Notes: generated by a model from the sequence alone, not told the origin. 64,000 nt of DNA from Thermodesulfobacteriota bacterium (GCA_013153525.1 JAADEG010000033.1:1-64000), one strand, 5' to 3'. Positions 40,142-50,439 are shown, counted from the stretch's first letter. Numbers and translations are program-made.

Positions 40142-40744
40142 ATGAATCCGAAAGAATTAATAGAAAGATACAAAACATGGGAATCTACTGCGACACTAAA
40201 AGAAAAAATAATAGTTTTAGTAATAGTTAGTTTTGTTTTAATTTTTCTGTTTTATCAATTGTACTATTCACCAAAGACAGAGGAAATAGCATCCTTAGAA
40301 AAAAGGTTAAATCGGACTAAACTTGAAATTATTAAGTACAAAGGGATTTTGCCTAAGTACAGAATTTTGCAACAAGAAGTTAGGCAAAGGCAAAAATTTC
40401 TTGCAACTATTCAACAAATGTTTCCGAAGGCAAGCAATGTTCCAGAAATTCTTAAAGACATTTCAGGATTTGCAAACAGAAATAACTTAGAAATAGTTCT
40501 TTTTCAACCTCAGAAGCCTATTATGAAAAATTACTACAAAATTTTACCTTTTAAAATAAACTTTAAAGGGTCTTTTGAAGACTTTTTAGCATTTTTGAAC
40601 GACATTTCTTTGTTTCCCAGGCTTGTCGTGGTGCACGATATGGATATAAGACCAGTTAAAGATAAGATAAGCATTTTAACTACGCTATACACTTTTGAAT
40701 ATACAGGAAGACTTACTCCTAAGAGAAAAAAGAAAAGGCGTTAA
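40142..40744 (+). CDS. pilO: Type IV pilus assembly protein PilO
   Basis: Single TM plus coiled coil plus ferredoxin-like C-term; synteny. Confidence 0.83.
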   Translation: MNPKELIERYKTWESTATLKEKIIVLVIVSFVLIFLFYQLYYSPKTEEIASLEKRLNRTKLEIIKYKGILPKYRILQQEVRQRQKFLATIQQMFPKASNVPEILKDISGFANRNNLEIVLFQPQKPIMKNYYKILPFKINFKGSFEDFLAFLNDISLFPRLVVVHDMDIRPVKDKISILTTLYTFEYTGRLTPKRKKKRR

Positions 40745-40746
40745 AG

Positions 40747-41196
40747 ATGAAGAAGTACATTTTTTGTTTGTTACTTTTAAGTTTAATAGTAGGGTGTAAG
40801 CAAAAAGAAAGTCCTAAATATACTTACAATGCCACTCAACAGTTCGTAGATGTAGAACTTGAAACCTGGAAAAACGAATTTAAAAAACCACCTTTTATTC
40901 TTAAAATTTCACAATTACCTAATCCATTTAGACCACCTGCTCAAGTACAAGAAGAAAAAAAAGGCTTGCAAGCTTTGGGCATAAAGTTGGTAGGGATAAT
41001 TAAAAAAAGAGGAAGATATTACGCACTTGTAGAAGATCAAAATAAGGTGAGTTATTTGGTCAGTAAGAACGAAAATGTAGGAAATGTTAAAGTTATAGAC
41101 ATAAAAAGTGACTACATAATAGTTAAACAAAAAATAATTACCCCTATGGGAAAAATATTTTACATAACTAAAAAAGTTAGTTTAACTAAGGAGTAA
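40747..41196 (+). CDS. pilP: Type IV pilus lipoprotein PilP
   Basis: Lipobox IVGC; LVGIIKKRGRYYALVEDQNKVSYLV; synteny. Confidence 0.83.
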   Translation: MKKYIFCLLLLSLIVGCKQKESPKYTYNATQQFVDVELETWKNEFKKPPFILKISQLPNPFRPPAQVQEEKKGLQALGIKLVGIIKKRGRYYALVEDQNKVSYLVSKNENVGNVKVIDIKSDYIIVKQKIITPMGKIFYITKKVSLTKE

Positions 41197-41201
41197 AAAA
41201 G

Positions 41202-43130
41202 ATGAGGAAGTTGATAATATTAATTTTTTTAATTTTAATGCCTCAGTTAGTTTTTAGTCAGGATTACTTATACTTAAAGAACATTATTTACAGCAAAACC
41301 CCGGTTAGTTCTTTAATTTTTGAATTTTCTGCCAGACCTGAGTATAAAGTATTTTACGAAAAAAGACAACTTAAACTCGTGTTCGTAAAAACTTTACCAG
41401 AAACCACATCTTGGCTGGAAAACCTTCCAAAGGACATTTTTAAAGAGGTAAGAGCTTCGTTTAAAGGAGACAACTTGGTTATTAATTTTAAGTTCAAAAA
41501 GCCTTTTAACTTTCAATTAATTCCAACGGATACTCAACTCGTGGTTGAGCTGTTGTGGAAGGGAAGAAAAAGACCTACTAATGTGGTCATAAAAAGAGAA
41601 AAAGTGGAAACCTTAGAAGAAAAGACCCTTAAAGAGCTTGAAAACATTTTTAAGCAAAGAATAAAATATCCGAATTACAAGATATTTACTAATACTGGAG
41701 AAATAAAATTACCCCTTACGAAAAAGAAGTACAGAGGATTTCCTATAAGTGTTGACTTTCAAGATGCTGATATTCATGCAGTTTTCCGTATGCTTGCAGA
41801 AATAGGAGGAATTAACATTATAGTAAGTGACAAAGTTAAGGGTAGAGTTACCTTAAGAGCTAAGGATGTACCATGGGACTTAGTAATGGATGCGATTTTA
41901 GCAGAGTTTGGTTTGGCAAAAATAAAAGTAGGAAACATCATAAGAATCGCAACTATTCAAGAATTAAACCAAGAAATGAACCTTTATAAAAATTATGTTC
42001 AATCTCTTGCACAAACTACTCAGGGTTTAAGAGCAGAAATAGAGGCAAAAAAGAGGATTTTAGAATCAATTCAAGAACTTGAAGAAACGAAAAACATTTT
42101 AGTTACTAAAATATACCATTTAAAGTACATCAGAGTGGACAAGTTGGTTGATTACCTTAAAAATCAGACCCTTACTGACAAGTTGAGGGAACTTTTGCAA
42201 AATCCTAATAGGATAACTTCTGATGCATTAACTAATACTTTGATAGTAAAAGCCACTCCTAAGATAATTGATGAAATAGACAAAATAATAAAAAACTTAG
42301 ATAGACCAAGACCTCAAATTTTAATTGAGGCAAGAATCGTTGAAATAAACGACAATTACATGCAAAACCTGGGAATAAAGTGGGGACTTGCTGCTTGGGA
42401 AGCAAACGATCATACAGTATGGGGAGTTTCTTCTGACTCTTCTGTAACTCCTGGCACTATAACTTATTCTCATCCTTCAGGATCAGTGAATATTCAAAGT
42501 AGCACTGTTAATTTACAAACTTCACCTGCAGTAGTAGATCTCGGAGCTCCAAGTGCAACGAGTGCTCTTGGTTTGATGCTTGGATATTTTGGAGAAACCT
42601 CAGGTGTGCTTGACATGCAACTTTCTGCACTTCAACAACAGGGTGTAGGTAGAATCATTTCTAAGCCAAGTATTCTTACTCTTAACGACGAACCAGCTAC
42701 TATTCAACAGGGATACAAAATTCCTTATTTAAAACTTGCTGCAAACATGCAAACAGCTACTACGGATTTTATAGACGCAGGTTTAAAATTAACGGTTATT
42801 CCTTCGTTAACACCCAATGGAAACATTCTTCTTGATATTACTATAGAAAAATCAACACCTGACTGGGCTCATACAGTAAACGGAGTACCTGCTATAAGCA
42901 CAAGTACCATTCAAACGAGTGTAATAGTTAAAAACGGACAAACCTTGGTTCTCGGAGGAATAAAAATAAAAGACATTTCTAATATACAAGACGAAGTTCC
43001 TGGACTTGCTAAGCTACCATTAATAGGAGGATTATTTAAAAGAAAAGCGAAAAACTTAACCGATAGAGAACTCCTTATTTTTATTACTCCAAAAGTAGTA
43101 AGTTATCCTGTTAAAGGCGTAGATTATTAA
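41202..43130 (+). CDS. pilQ: Type IV pilus secretin PilQ
   Basis: ISVDFQDADIHAVFRMLAEIGGINIIVSDKVKGRVTLRAKDVPWDLVMDAIL; secretin domain VPGLAKLPLIGGLFKRKAKNLTDRELLIFITPKVV. Confidence 0.95.
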   Translation: MRKLIILIFLILMPQLVFSQDYLYLKNIIYSKTPVSSLIFEFSARPEYKVFYEKRQLKLVFVKTLPETTSWLENLPKDIFKEVRASFKGDNLVINFKFKKPFNFQLIPTDTQLVVELLWKGRKRPTNVVIKREKVETLEEKTLKELENIFKQRIKYPNYKIFTNTGEIKLPLTKKKYRGFPISVDFQDADIHAVFRMLAEIGGINIIVSDKVKGRVTLRAKDVPWDLVMDAILAEFGLAKIKVGNIIRIATIQELNQEMNLYKNYVQSLAQTTQGLRAEIEAKKRILESIQELEETKNILVTKIYHLKYIRVDKLVDYLKNQTLTDKLRELLQNPNRITSDALTNTLIVKATPKIIDEIDKIIKNLDRPRPQILIEARIVEINDNYMQNLGIKWGLAAWEANDHTVWGVSSDSSVTPGTITYSHPSGSVNIQSSTVNLQTSPAVVDLGAPSATSALGLMLGYFGETSGVLDMQLSALQQQGVGRIISKPSILTLNDEPATIQQGYKIPYLKLAANMQTATTDFIDAGLKLTVIPSLTPNGNILLDITIEKSTPDWAHTVNGVPAISTSTIQTSVIVKNGQTLVLGGIKIKDISNIQDEVPGLAKLPLIGGLFKRKAKNLTDRELLIFITPKVVSYPVKGVDY

Positions 43131-43134
43131 CTTT

Positions 43135-44439
43135 ATGGACGAAGTAATAGTTATAGGGGGAGGGCTTGCAGGTTCAGAAGCAGCTTGGCAAATAGCTTCA
43201 AGAGGAATAAAGGTTCTTCTCTTTGAAATGCGTCCTAAAAAGTTAACCCCTGCCCACAAAACAGGGGACTTAGCAGAACTCGTTTGTTCAAATTCTCTTC
43301 GTTCAAAAGAAATTACTAAAGCAGTTGGTCTTCTTAAACAAGAATTAATACGACTCGGTTCTCTTATAATGGAATCAGCTATAAAAAGTGAAATCCCTGG
43401 TGGTAAAGCATGGGTGGTTGACAGAAACCTGTTTTCTAAGTACATAACAGAAAAAATAGAGAGACATCCTCTAATAAAAGTTGTAAGAGAAGAAGTAAAA
43501 GAAATTCCTACAGATAAAATTTGCATTGTTGCAACAGGTCCTCTTAGCTCAGAAAGTATTACTAAAAGCCTTTTTAAGCTCATAAAACAAGACTACCTAC
43601 ACTTTTACGATGCTATTTCTCCTATAATTTACGCAGACAGTATTAATTGGAATAAAGTGTTCGTTGCAGATAGATACGGAGAAGGGGAAGGAAGTTATGT
43701 AAATTGTCCTTTAACTAAGGAGGAATACGAAAGATTCGTAGAAGAACTTCTCAAAGCAGAAAAAGTGCCTTTACATCCTTTTGAAAAACCTAAGTATTTT
43801 GAAGGGTGTCTTCCAATAGAAGTAATGGCAGAAAGAGGAAAAGAGACCCTTAGGTACGGTCCTATGAAACCCGTAGGACTTATTGATCCAAGAACAGGAA
43901 AAGAACCTTACGCAGTAGTACAACTAAGACCTGAAAACAAAGAAAAAACCCTTTATAACATGGTAGGTTTTCAAACGAAGTTAAAGTACAAAGAGCAAGA
44001 AAGAGTTTTTAGACTAATTCCCGGGCTTGAAAATGCAGAATTTGCAAGATACGGTTCTATCCACAGAAATACTTTTGTAAAGGCTCCACTCGTTTTAAAA
44101 CCAACTTTACAATTAAAAGAATGTCCGAATGTATTTTTAGCAGGACAAATAACAGGGGTTGAAGGGTATGTAGAATCTACTGCAATGGGACTTCTTGCAG
44201 GAATAAATGCAGTAAGATTGTTAGAAGGAAAACCTCTCGTTGTTCCACCTAAGGAAACAGCAATTGGAGCATTGGTAAATTACTTAATTACCGCAAATCC
44301 TAAGTACTTCCAACCAATGAACATAAATTGGGGACTATTTCCACCTTTAAAAAAGAAAGTAAAAAAGAAGGAAAAGTTCGCAATTTTAGCAGAAAGGGCT
44401 CAAAAAGCCCTTTCTGAATGGATTCAAACTATTAATTAA
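43135..44439 (+). CDS. trmFO: FADH2-dependent tRNA m5U54 methyltransferase TrmFO
   Basis: VIVIGGGLAGSEAAWQIASRGIKVLLFEMRPKKLTPAHKTGDLAELVCSNSLRS. Confidence 0.95.
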   Translation: MDEVIVIGGGLAGSEAAWQIASRGIKVLLFEMRPKKLTPAHKTGDLAELVCSNSLRSKEITKAVGLLKQELIRLGSLIMESAIKSEIPGGKAWVVDRNLFSKYITEKIERHPLIKVVREEVKEIPTDKICIVATGPLSSESITKSLFKLIKQDYLHFYDAISPIIYADSINWNKVFVADRYGEGEGSYVNCPLTKEEYERFVEELLKAEKVPLHPFEKPKYFEGCLPIEVMAERGKETLRYGPMKPVGLIDPRTGKEPYAVVQLRPENKEKTLYNMVGFQTKLKYKEQERVFRLIPGLENAEFARYGSIHRNTFVKAPLVLKPTLQLKECPNVFLAGQITGVEGYVESTAMGLLAGINAVRLLEGKPLVVPPKETAIGALVNYLITANPKYFQPMNINWGLFPPLKKKVKKKEKFAILAERAQKALSEWIQTIN

Positions 44440-44786
44440 GAACCCGTGTAAGGTCCTGCTATGTAACCTTTTATAACGGGAATGTTAACATTTTGTTCTA
44501 CTTCAAGCCATACTATGTCGTTTTCTATTTTAACTACTTTTCCTACAACCCCACCAGAAGTAAAAACTTTTTGACCAGGTCTAAGTTTTGACAAAAATTC
44601 TTGATGTTCTTTCATTCTTTTTTGTTGGGGTCTTATTAAAAGAAAGTAAAAAATTCCAAAGATAATAATAAGAGGTAAAAAAGTAATAATTATACTCACG
44701 AGCCCATTTGGAGCTGAACCCTTTGCGTTTGCTGGAGGTGCTGCCATTGCCCAAGCATTACTTAGAAAAAAACTAATTATGTTCAT
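44436..44786 (-). CDS. yajC: Preprotein translocase subunit YajC
   Basis: FGIFYFLLIRPQQKRMKEHQEFLSKLRPGQKVFTSGGVVGKV. Confidence 0.93.
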   Translation of the reverse strand: MNIISFFLSNAWAMAAPPANAKGSAPNGLVSIIITFLPLIIIFGIFYFLLIRPQQKRMKEHQEFLSKLRPGQKVFTSGGVVGKVVKIENDIVWLEVEQNVNIPVIKGYIAGPYTGS

Positions 44787-44795
44787 GTTAACCTC

Positions 44796-45923
44796 CTAAA
44801 AGTTGTTTGATGCTTCGTAAAATTCTTTTACTTTTTCTTTCAATTCTAAAACTTTGCCTAATTTAATAGCTTCTTTTATGGTCTTCATAAGTTTAGCATA
44901 ATAAAATAAATTGTGAAGTGTTAAGAGGTGATAAACAAGAAGTTCTTTTGCATTAAACAAGTGCCTTAAATACGCTCTTGAAAAGTTTCTACACACATAA
45001 CACTCACACTCTGGATCAAGAGGGCTTTCGTCTGTTTTAAATTCAGCCCTTTTTATAGACAACGGTCCTCTTGAAGTAAATACTGTTCCTCTTCTTGCGT
45101 TTCTCGTGGGTAACACGCAGTCAAACATGTCAACCCCTCTTATTACAGCCTCTACTATATCAAGAGGAGTTCCTACGCCCATTAAGTATCTTGGAAATTC
45201 TTCAGGAATTTCTTCTATGCTTAATTCTATCATATCGTTTCTCAATTCAGCAGGTTCTCCTACAGAAAGACCACCTATAGCAATTCCATCAAAACCAAGC
45301 TCAACTATAAATCTGGTACTTTCTTTTCTTAATTCTTTAAACATTCCACCTTGAATAATTCCAAAAACAGCTCTTCCGTAATCTGGATGCCTTTTTTTGT
45401 ACTTAATAGATTCAATTGCCCACTTATGAGTAAGTTCTGTTAAGTACTTAGCTTCTTCAAAACTTATAGGATAAGGAATACATGTGTCAAGAACCATAAC
45501 TATGTCTGAATTTAAGTTTTTTTGTATTTCAAGAGCCTTTACAGGAGTTAGAAAGTGCTCAGAACCGTCTAAGTGAGACTTAAAAATTACCCCTTCTTCT
45601 GTAATTTTTCTGAATTGAGATAAACTATACACCTGAAATCCTCCGCTATCAGTAAGAATTAAACCTTTCCAATTCATAAATTTGTGTAATCCACCAAGTG
45701 CTTTAATAACTTCGTCACCAGGTCTTAAGTACAAGTGGTATGTATTACACAAAAGAATGTTATAACCCAAACCAGCTACTACATCAGGGGGCATTGCTTT
45801 AACCGTAGCTTGAGTACCAACAGGCATAAAAACCGGGGTTTCAATTACCCCTCTTGGAGTACAAAGGAGACCAATTCTTGCTTTTGTAAAACGATCTTTG
45901 TGAATAACCTTAAACTTAAACAT
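44796..45923 (-). CDS. tgt: Queuine tRNA-ribosyltransferase
   Basis: TPVFMPVGTQATVKAMPP, LTDSGGFQVYSL, FDCVLPTRNARRGTVFT, zinc ligands CECYVCRNFSRAYLRHL. Confidence 0.95.
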   Translation of the reverse strand: MFKFKVIHKDRFTKARIGLLCTPRGVIETPVFMPVGTQATVKAMPPDVVAGLGYNILLCNTYHLYLRPGDEVIKALGGLHKFMNWKGLILTDSGGFQVYSLSQFRKITEEGVIFKSHLDGSEHFLTPVKALEIQKNLNSDIVMVLDTCIPYPISFEEAKYLTELTHKWAIESIKYKKRHPDYGRAVFGIIQGGMFKELRKESTRFIVELGFDGIAIGGLSVGEPAELRNDMIELSIEEIPEEFPRYLMGVGTPLDIVEAVIRGVDMFDCVLPTRNARRGTVFTSRGPLSIKRAEFKTDESPLDPECECYVCRNFSRAYLRHLFNAKELLVYHLLTLHNLFYYAKLMKTIKEAIKLGKVLELKEKVKEFYEASNNF

Positions 45924-47109
45924 TTTTTAATTCCATAGCCCTTTTACTTGCCCTTATAAAACCTTCCTCCATACCTTTTATAACTTTTTCATCCACACAG
46001 AAAGAAAGTCTGATGTGATTAGAAAGACCAAAGCCTCTTCCTGGAACAGCAAGAATTTTTTCTTCTTTTAATAAGTTACAAAATTCAACATCGTCTATTG
46101 GTACTTCTGGAAACGCAAAAAATCCACCCTTAGGAACTACGAGATTAAGACCAGCCTTTTTAATAATTTCAACCAAAATGTCCCTGCGTCTTTTATAAGT
46201 TTCTACATCTACTTTTTCGTTTATGCACTCTGCAACTATTCTTTGAGCAAGGGCAGGAGCATTCACAAAACCAAGAATTCTGTTACACAAAATAAGGGCG
46301 TCTATGAGTTCGTTTTTGTTTTTAATCTCAGGACTTACTGCTATAAATCCTATTCTTTCTCCTGCAAGAGATAGCTCCTTAGAAAAACTATAAGCAACTA
46401 TACTGTTAGAATAATACTTAAAAATAGAAGGCACTTTTTCGTCTTCAAACACTAAATTTCTATAAGGTTCGTCTGAAACGAGGTATATAGTAGAATTGTA
46501 TTTTTTGCTTTTTTGATAAAGTAGTTCAGCAAGTTCTTTGATTTCCTCTTCTGTGTAAATCTGTCCTGTAGGATTATTGGGAGAGTTTATTAAAACCACT
46601 TTGGTTTTTTCTGTAATACCTTTTTCTAATTCGTCAAAGTCAAGAGAAAAATCAGATTTAGTTGGGATTGGTTTAGGGATCCCTTGGTGATTTTCTGAAT
46701 AAAAAAAGTATTCTACGAAAAACGGAGAAGGGAAGACCACCTCTTCTCCAGGATTTAGCAAAGACTTAAAAATTACATTTAGAGCACCAGCAGCACCACA
46801 GGTCAAAATAACTTCCTGTGAAGATATGTCTATTTCGTATTCTTTTTTTACTTTTTCAGCTATGACTTCTCTTACGAAAGGAAACCCAGCATTTGGCATG
46901 TATCTATGAAGTTCTGGACGATAATCCTCTGCAAACTTTTTAAGGGTTTCTCTAACTTTTGGAGGAGGAGGCAAGTCAGGATTTCCAAGACTTAAGTCAT
47001 AGACCTTATCTTCTCCATAAATTTTTTTTAACTTAATTCCCTCTTCAAACATTTTTCTTATCCAGGAGCTTTTATCTAAGTAGGTTTTAACTTTTTTAGA
47101 TATACTCAT
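45916..47109 (-). CDS. Class I/II pyridoxal-phosphate aminotransferase
   Basis: INSPNNPTGQIYTEEEI, SDEPYRNLVFE, YSFSKELSLAGERIGF. Confidence 0.92.
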   Translation of the reverse strand: MSISKKVKTYLDKSSWIRKMFEEGIKLKKIYGEDKVYDLSLGNPDLPPPPKVRETLKKFAEDYRPELHRYMPNAGFPFVREVIAEKVKKEYEIDISSQEVILTCGAAGALNVIFKSLLNPGEEVVFPSPFFVEYFFYSENHQGIPKPIPTKSDFSLDFDELEKGITEKTKVVLINSPNNPTGQIYTEEEIKELAELLYQKSKKYNSTIYLVSDEPYRNLVFEDEKVPSIFKYYSNSIVAYSFSKELSLAGERIGFIAVSPEIKNKNELIDALILCNRILGFVNAPALAQRIVAECINEKVDVETYKRRRDILVEIIKKAGLNLVVPKGGFFAFPEVPIDDVEFCNLLKEEKILAVPGRGFGLSNHIRLSFCVDEKVIKGMEEGFIRASKRAMELKNV

Positions 47110-47198
47110 GGCTTAACTCCTTAGGTTTTTTAAAATATTATACTTGGGTTTTGAAAATTTTTAATAGAAAATTATTAAAATTTTTTATACTAAAGGGT

Positions 47199-47225
47199 TA
47201 AAGTTTTTGGGGGAAACACCGATAA
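47199..47225 (+). promoter_or_regulatory. Sigma28 (FliA)-type flagellar promoter
   Basis: TAAAGTTT-N11-ACCGATAA, one mismatch to the consensus TAAAGTTT-N11-GCCGATAA, 50 bp upstream of the flagellin ATG. Confidence 0.9.
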
Positions 47226-47275
47226 TAATATACAGAAAAAAGAAGAAAAGAAAAAACAAAAGGAGGTGGTTAGAT

Positions 47276-48886
47276 ATGGCATTAAGAATTAACTTTAACG
47301 ATGCAGCGGCTGTAACGCATACAGCCCTGGTAAGAAACGAAAGAGCCCTTAACAAAAGTTTGCTTAGGTTGTCAACAGGACTTAGAATTTTAAGTGCTGC
47401 AGATGACTCTGCAGGACTTTTTATTTCTGACATGCTTGATACAGTTGCAAAGGCTTATGATCAGGGTAATAGAAACATTCAAACAGCGATTTCAGCACTT
47501 CAGATTGCAGAGGCTTCAGCAGGTCAGATTTACGACAAGCTTCAGGACATTTATGTAAGAGCTCAGAATGCTGCAAACGACATTAACGATCCTAATGCTC
47601 GTGCGTCACTTCAGAAGGAGATTAATAACTTTATTGACGCTATTCAAAAAATTGCATCTGACACTGAGTATAACGGAATTCACTTACTTGACGGAACATT
47701 TTCTGGAAAGTACATCCATTACGGAGTAAGAGCAGAGCAGACGATTTACATTGGTATTGCTGACATAAGAGCAGAGAGCATAGGTGCTAAGATGGTTACC
47801 ACAGAGGATCAAGTACCTATCGTGACTTCTGCTTCTGGAACTATTGCTGCAAGTGCTACGGGAACTCCATTTACGCTTGACAACGGAGATTACTTAAAAG
47901 TAAACGGTGCAGCTATTTTAACTAATACTTCTACTACTACATATCTTGTTGACGCAGCAAAAGCTGCTGAAGAAATTAACGATAAACTTGGAGCTGCAGG
48001 TATTCAGGCAAACGCAGTAAACAGAAGCGTTGCAGACAATCAGTTTACTTCTCTCGTAAGTACGACTGCTTCAAGTGTAACTATTGACATTAAGTTTTAC
48101 ATTGGAGAAGCTGCTGTTAATAAAGCTACATTTTCATTAACAGGACTTAGCAACAACATTACTCTTGATGAACTCGTAAACAAGATTAACGACGCTGCAT
48201 CAGTAACAGGTGCACCTATAAGAGCATCTAATGAAAACGGACATCTCGTACTTCAGACGACAGAAGGTGAAACTATAGCTATAGAAGTAAAAGTAACAGG
48301 TGATCCTAATGCACAAGTAAACTTTGATCAGCTTATCCAGGGTGGAAAGCAGACCAAAATTGATTCTACGAATGACACTGCTTATGCTATAAAAGTAGGT
48401 AACTTAAACATTGCATCTTCTCAGAACTTCGTTGTTCAGTCTAAGGGAGTAAGTGGTGGTACTACTGATGCACCAGAAGGACTTGCATTGCTTAAATACG
48501 ATCCAAGTGCCGGTGAATATAAAATAGTTGACGATAGTGGTGCAAACGGAGCTACATTTGACTCTCAGATGTTTAATCTTTACGCTATCAATGTAACTAC
48601 AAATGCTGGTGCAGAAAAAGCAATGCTTATTGCACAGTTTGCTATGCAGAAAGTTGATACCGTAAGATCTCAAATTGGAGCTACTATGAACAACTTACAG
48701 TCTATCTATGATGCTCAGCAGACTGCTTATGATAACACCAAAGAGGCAGAATCCGTGATTAGGAATACTGACTACGCAAAAGAAATGAGCAACTTCACCA
48801 CTTACCAGATCCGTATGCAGTCAACAATTGCAATGCTTGCTCAGGCAAACACCCTGCCCCAGCTCGTGCTTCAGCTTCTAAGATAA
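47276..48886 (+). CDS. fliC: Flagellin
   Basis: N-term MALRINFNDAAAVTHTALVRNERALNKSLLRLSTGLRILSAADDSAGL; C-term NFTTYQIRMQSTIAMLAQANTLPQLVLQLLR; RBS aaaggagg. Confidence 0.96.
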   Translation: MALRINFNDAAAVTHTALVRNERALNKSLLRLSTGLRILSAADDSAGLFISDMLDTVAKAYDQGNRNIQTAISALQIAEASAGQIYDKLQDIYVRAQNAANDINDPNARASLQKEINNFIDAIQKIASDTEYNGIHLLDGTFSGKYIHYGVRAEQTIYIGIADIRAESIGAKMVTTEDQVPIVTSASGTIAASATGTPFTLDNGDYLKVNGAAILTNTSTTTYLVDAAKAAEEINDKLGAAGIQANAVNRSVADNQFTSLVSTTASSVTIDIKFYIGEAAVNKATFSLTGLSNNITLDELVNKINDAASVTGAPIRASNENGHLVLQTTEGETIAIEVKVTGDPNAQVNFDQLIQGGKQTKIDSTNDTAYAIKVGNLNIASSQNFVVQSKGVSGGTTDAPEGLALLKYDPSAGEYKIVDDSGANGATFDSQMFNLYAINVTTNAGAEKAMLIAQFAMQKVDTVRSQIGATMNNLQSIYDAQQTAYDNTKEAESVIRNTDYAKEMSNFTTYQIRMQSTIAMLAQANTLPQLVLQLLR

Positions 48887-48891
48887 ACTTA

Positions 48892-48922
48892 AAGGGGGGC
48901 TTACAAGCCCCCCTTAATTTTT
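48892..48922 (+). terminator. Rho-independent terminator after flagellin
   Basis: aaggggggc / gcccccctt stem followed by aattttttt-like tract. Confidence 0.85.
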
Positions 48923-48935
48923 TAGGGGGGTAAAA

Positions 48936-49706
48936 ATGAAGGGTTTGTTTAGTGCTTTTAAAAGTGCAATAATTTTAGACGAAAAAGAACACAAAGACAT
49001 AAAAGTAAAAATGCCAAAAGACATGAAGTTTATGGAAAAGGTTGAAGTCGTTCCCTTAGGACTTTCTGAAATAATTCCAGCTTCTTTGTTTTATCCTGTT
49101 ATGTTTGGAAGACAAGAAGATGTAATATTTCCCTTTGCAGTGGTCGGAGCTTATAAAAAAAGCTTTTATCTTGCAGAAGATGGTAGCTGGAAAGTAAGTG
49201 TTATACCGAGAATGTGTAAAGTATATCCCTTTGGAGTATTTCAACATGGTGAGGAGTTTCTTATAGTGGTAGATGAACCTTACATTTCTCCTGATGGAGA
49301 AAGAATTTTTAACGAGCTTGGAGAAGAGACAGACTTCTTTAAAAACATAAGAAAAGAACTAACAGAACTCGTTAAAGACCTTCTTTCTGCCATGGAATTC
49401 GCTCAAGAACTTTACAAAAACGGTTGCCTTAAAAGTATAAATCTTGACATACAAACCTCTATAGGAAACTTTTCTTTTAAAAATGTATTAATAGGCAACA
49501 TTGAAGCACTTTATAAAATACAGCCAGAAAAACTTTACTATCTTAATGTAAACGGATATCTTCCAGTACTTTATGCAGCGTACTACAGCGTTAGAAACTT
49601 TGAGCTTCTTAAGTTTATAGCAAGGGACTTTTTCTTGAATAAAGAAGAAAAAGACATTCCCGTAATTCAAAATCCAAAAGAAGAGTTAAAAAATCTTTAC
49701 ATTTAA
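48936..49706 (+). CDS. SapC-family protein, copy 1
   Basis: MKFMEKVEVVPLGLSEIIPASLFYPVMFGRQEDVIFPFAVVGAYKKSFYLAEDGSWKVSVIPRMCKVYPFGV matches the SapC pattern. Confidence 0.78.
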   Translation: MKGLFSAFKSAIILDEKEHKDIKVKMPKDMKFMEKVEVVPLGLSEIIPASLFYPVMFGRQEDVIFPFAVVGAYKKSFYLAEDGSWKVSVIPRMCKVYPFGVFQHGEEFLIVVDEPYISPDGERIFNELGEETDFFKNIRKELTELVKDLLSAMEFAQELYKNGCLKSINLDIQTSIGNFSFKNVLIGNIEALYKIQPEKLYYLNVNGYLPVLYAAYYSVRNFELLKFIARDFFLNKEEKDIPVIQNPKEELKNLYI

Positions 49707-49732
49707 AAGGTTAATGTTATATTAACTTCTTA

Positions 49733-50434
49733 ATGGAATTTTTACATTCGGGTTTTAAAGAGCCTATAGTCTTAGATAGTGAAAACTTAAAGAACCAGAG
49801 AGTTCGTCTTCCTCAAGACTATTCGTTTGCCAAAAAGGTAGAGTTTATTCCTTTGTGTTTTGACGAAATAATTGCAGTTAGTCTTTATTATCCCGTAATT
49901 TTTGGAGTAGTAGAAGGAACAGTAATTCCTTATGCAATTCTCGGAATAAACAAAAAAAATGTTTTCGTTAGTGAAAACGGAGATTGGAAAACAGATATAA
50001 TTCCTGAATTAATCAAGATTTATCCTTTTGGGTTCGTAAAAGAAGGAGAAGATTATGTCGTCTTTATAGACAAAACTATGTGTTCTGAAGAAGAAGGAGA
50101 GCTACTTTTTAACGAATTAGGAGAAGAAACAGAGTTTTTAAAAGAAAAAAAGAAAGAACTTACCAAAGTTGCTAAAGGACTTCACACATCTCTTAATTTT
50201 TGTGAAGAAATAGTGAAGTTAGGACTTCTTACTTCTGTAAATCTTGAAGTTAATACAGCTATTGGAAATTTTCGCATAAAAAACATGCTTACCCTCAACC
50301 TAAATAAGTTTAATTCTATTTCTCCAGAAAAGCTGTGGTTTTTGTCAAATAAGGGTTACATCGTTACTCTTATTGCTCATTACTTGAGTTTGAGAAATTT
50401 TAAACTTATGGAATTGTGGGCTTTAAAGCCTTAA
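49733..50434 (+). CDS. SapC-family protein, copy 2 (tandem paralog)
   Basis: FAKKVEFIPLCFDEIIAVSLYYPVIFGVVEGTVIPYAILGINKKNVFVSENGDWKTDIIPELIKIYPFGF; same layout as copy 1. Confidence 0.76.
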   Translation: MEFLHSGFKEPIVLDSENLKNQRVRLPQDYSFAKKVEFIPLCFDEIIAVSLYYPVIFGVVEGTVIPYAILGINKKNVFVSENGDWKTDIIPELIKIYPFGFVKEGEDYVVFIDKTMCSEEEGELLFNELGEETEFLKEKKKELTKVAKGLHTSLNFCEEIVKLGLLTSVNLEVNTAIGNFRIKNMLTLNLNKFNSISPEKLWFLSNKGYIVTLIAHYLSLRNFKLMELWALKP

Positions 50435-50439
50435 AACTA

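Noticed and set aside
43056-43583. 175-aa ORF antisense to the pilQ/trmFO junction
   Set aside because: Lies across two well-supported genes on the opposite strand; no family resemblance.
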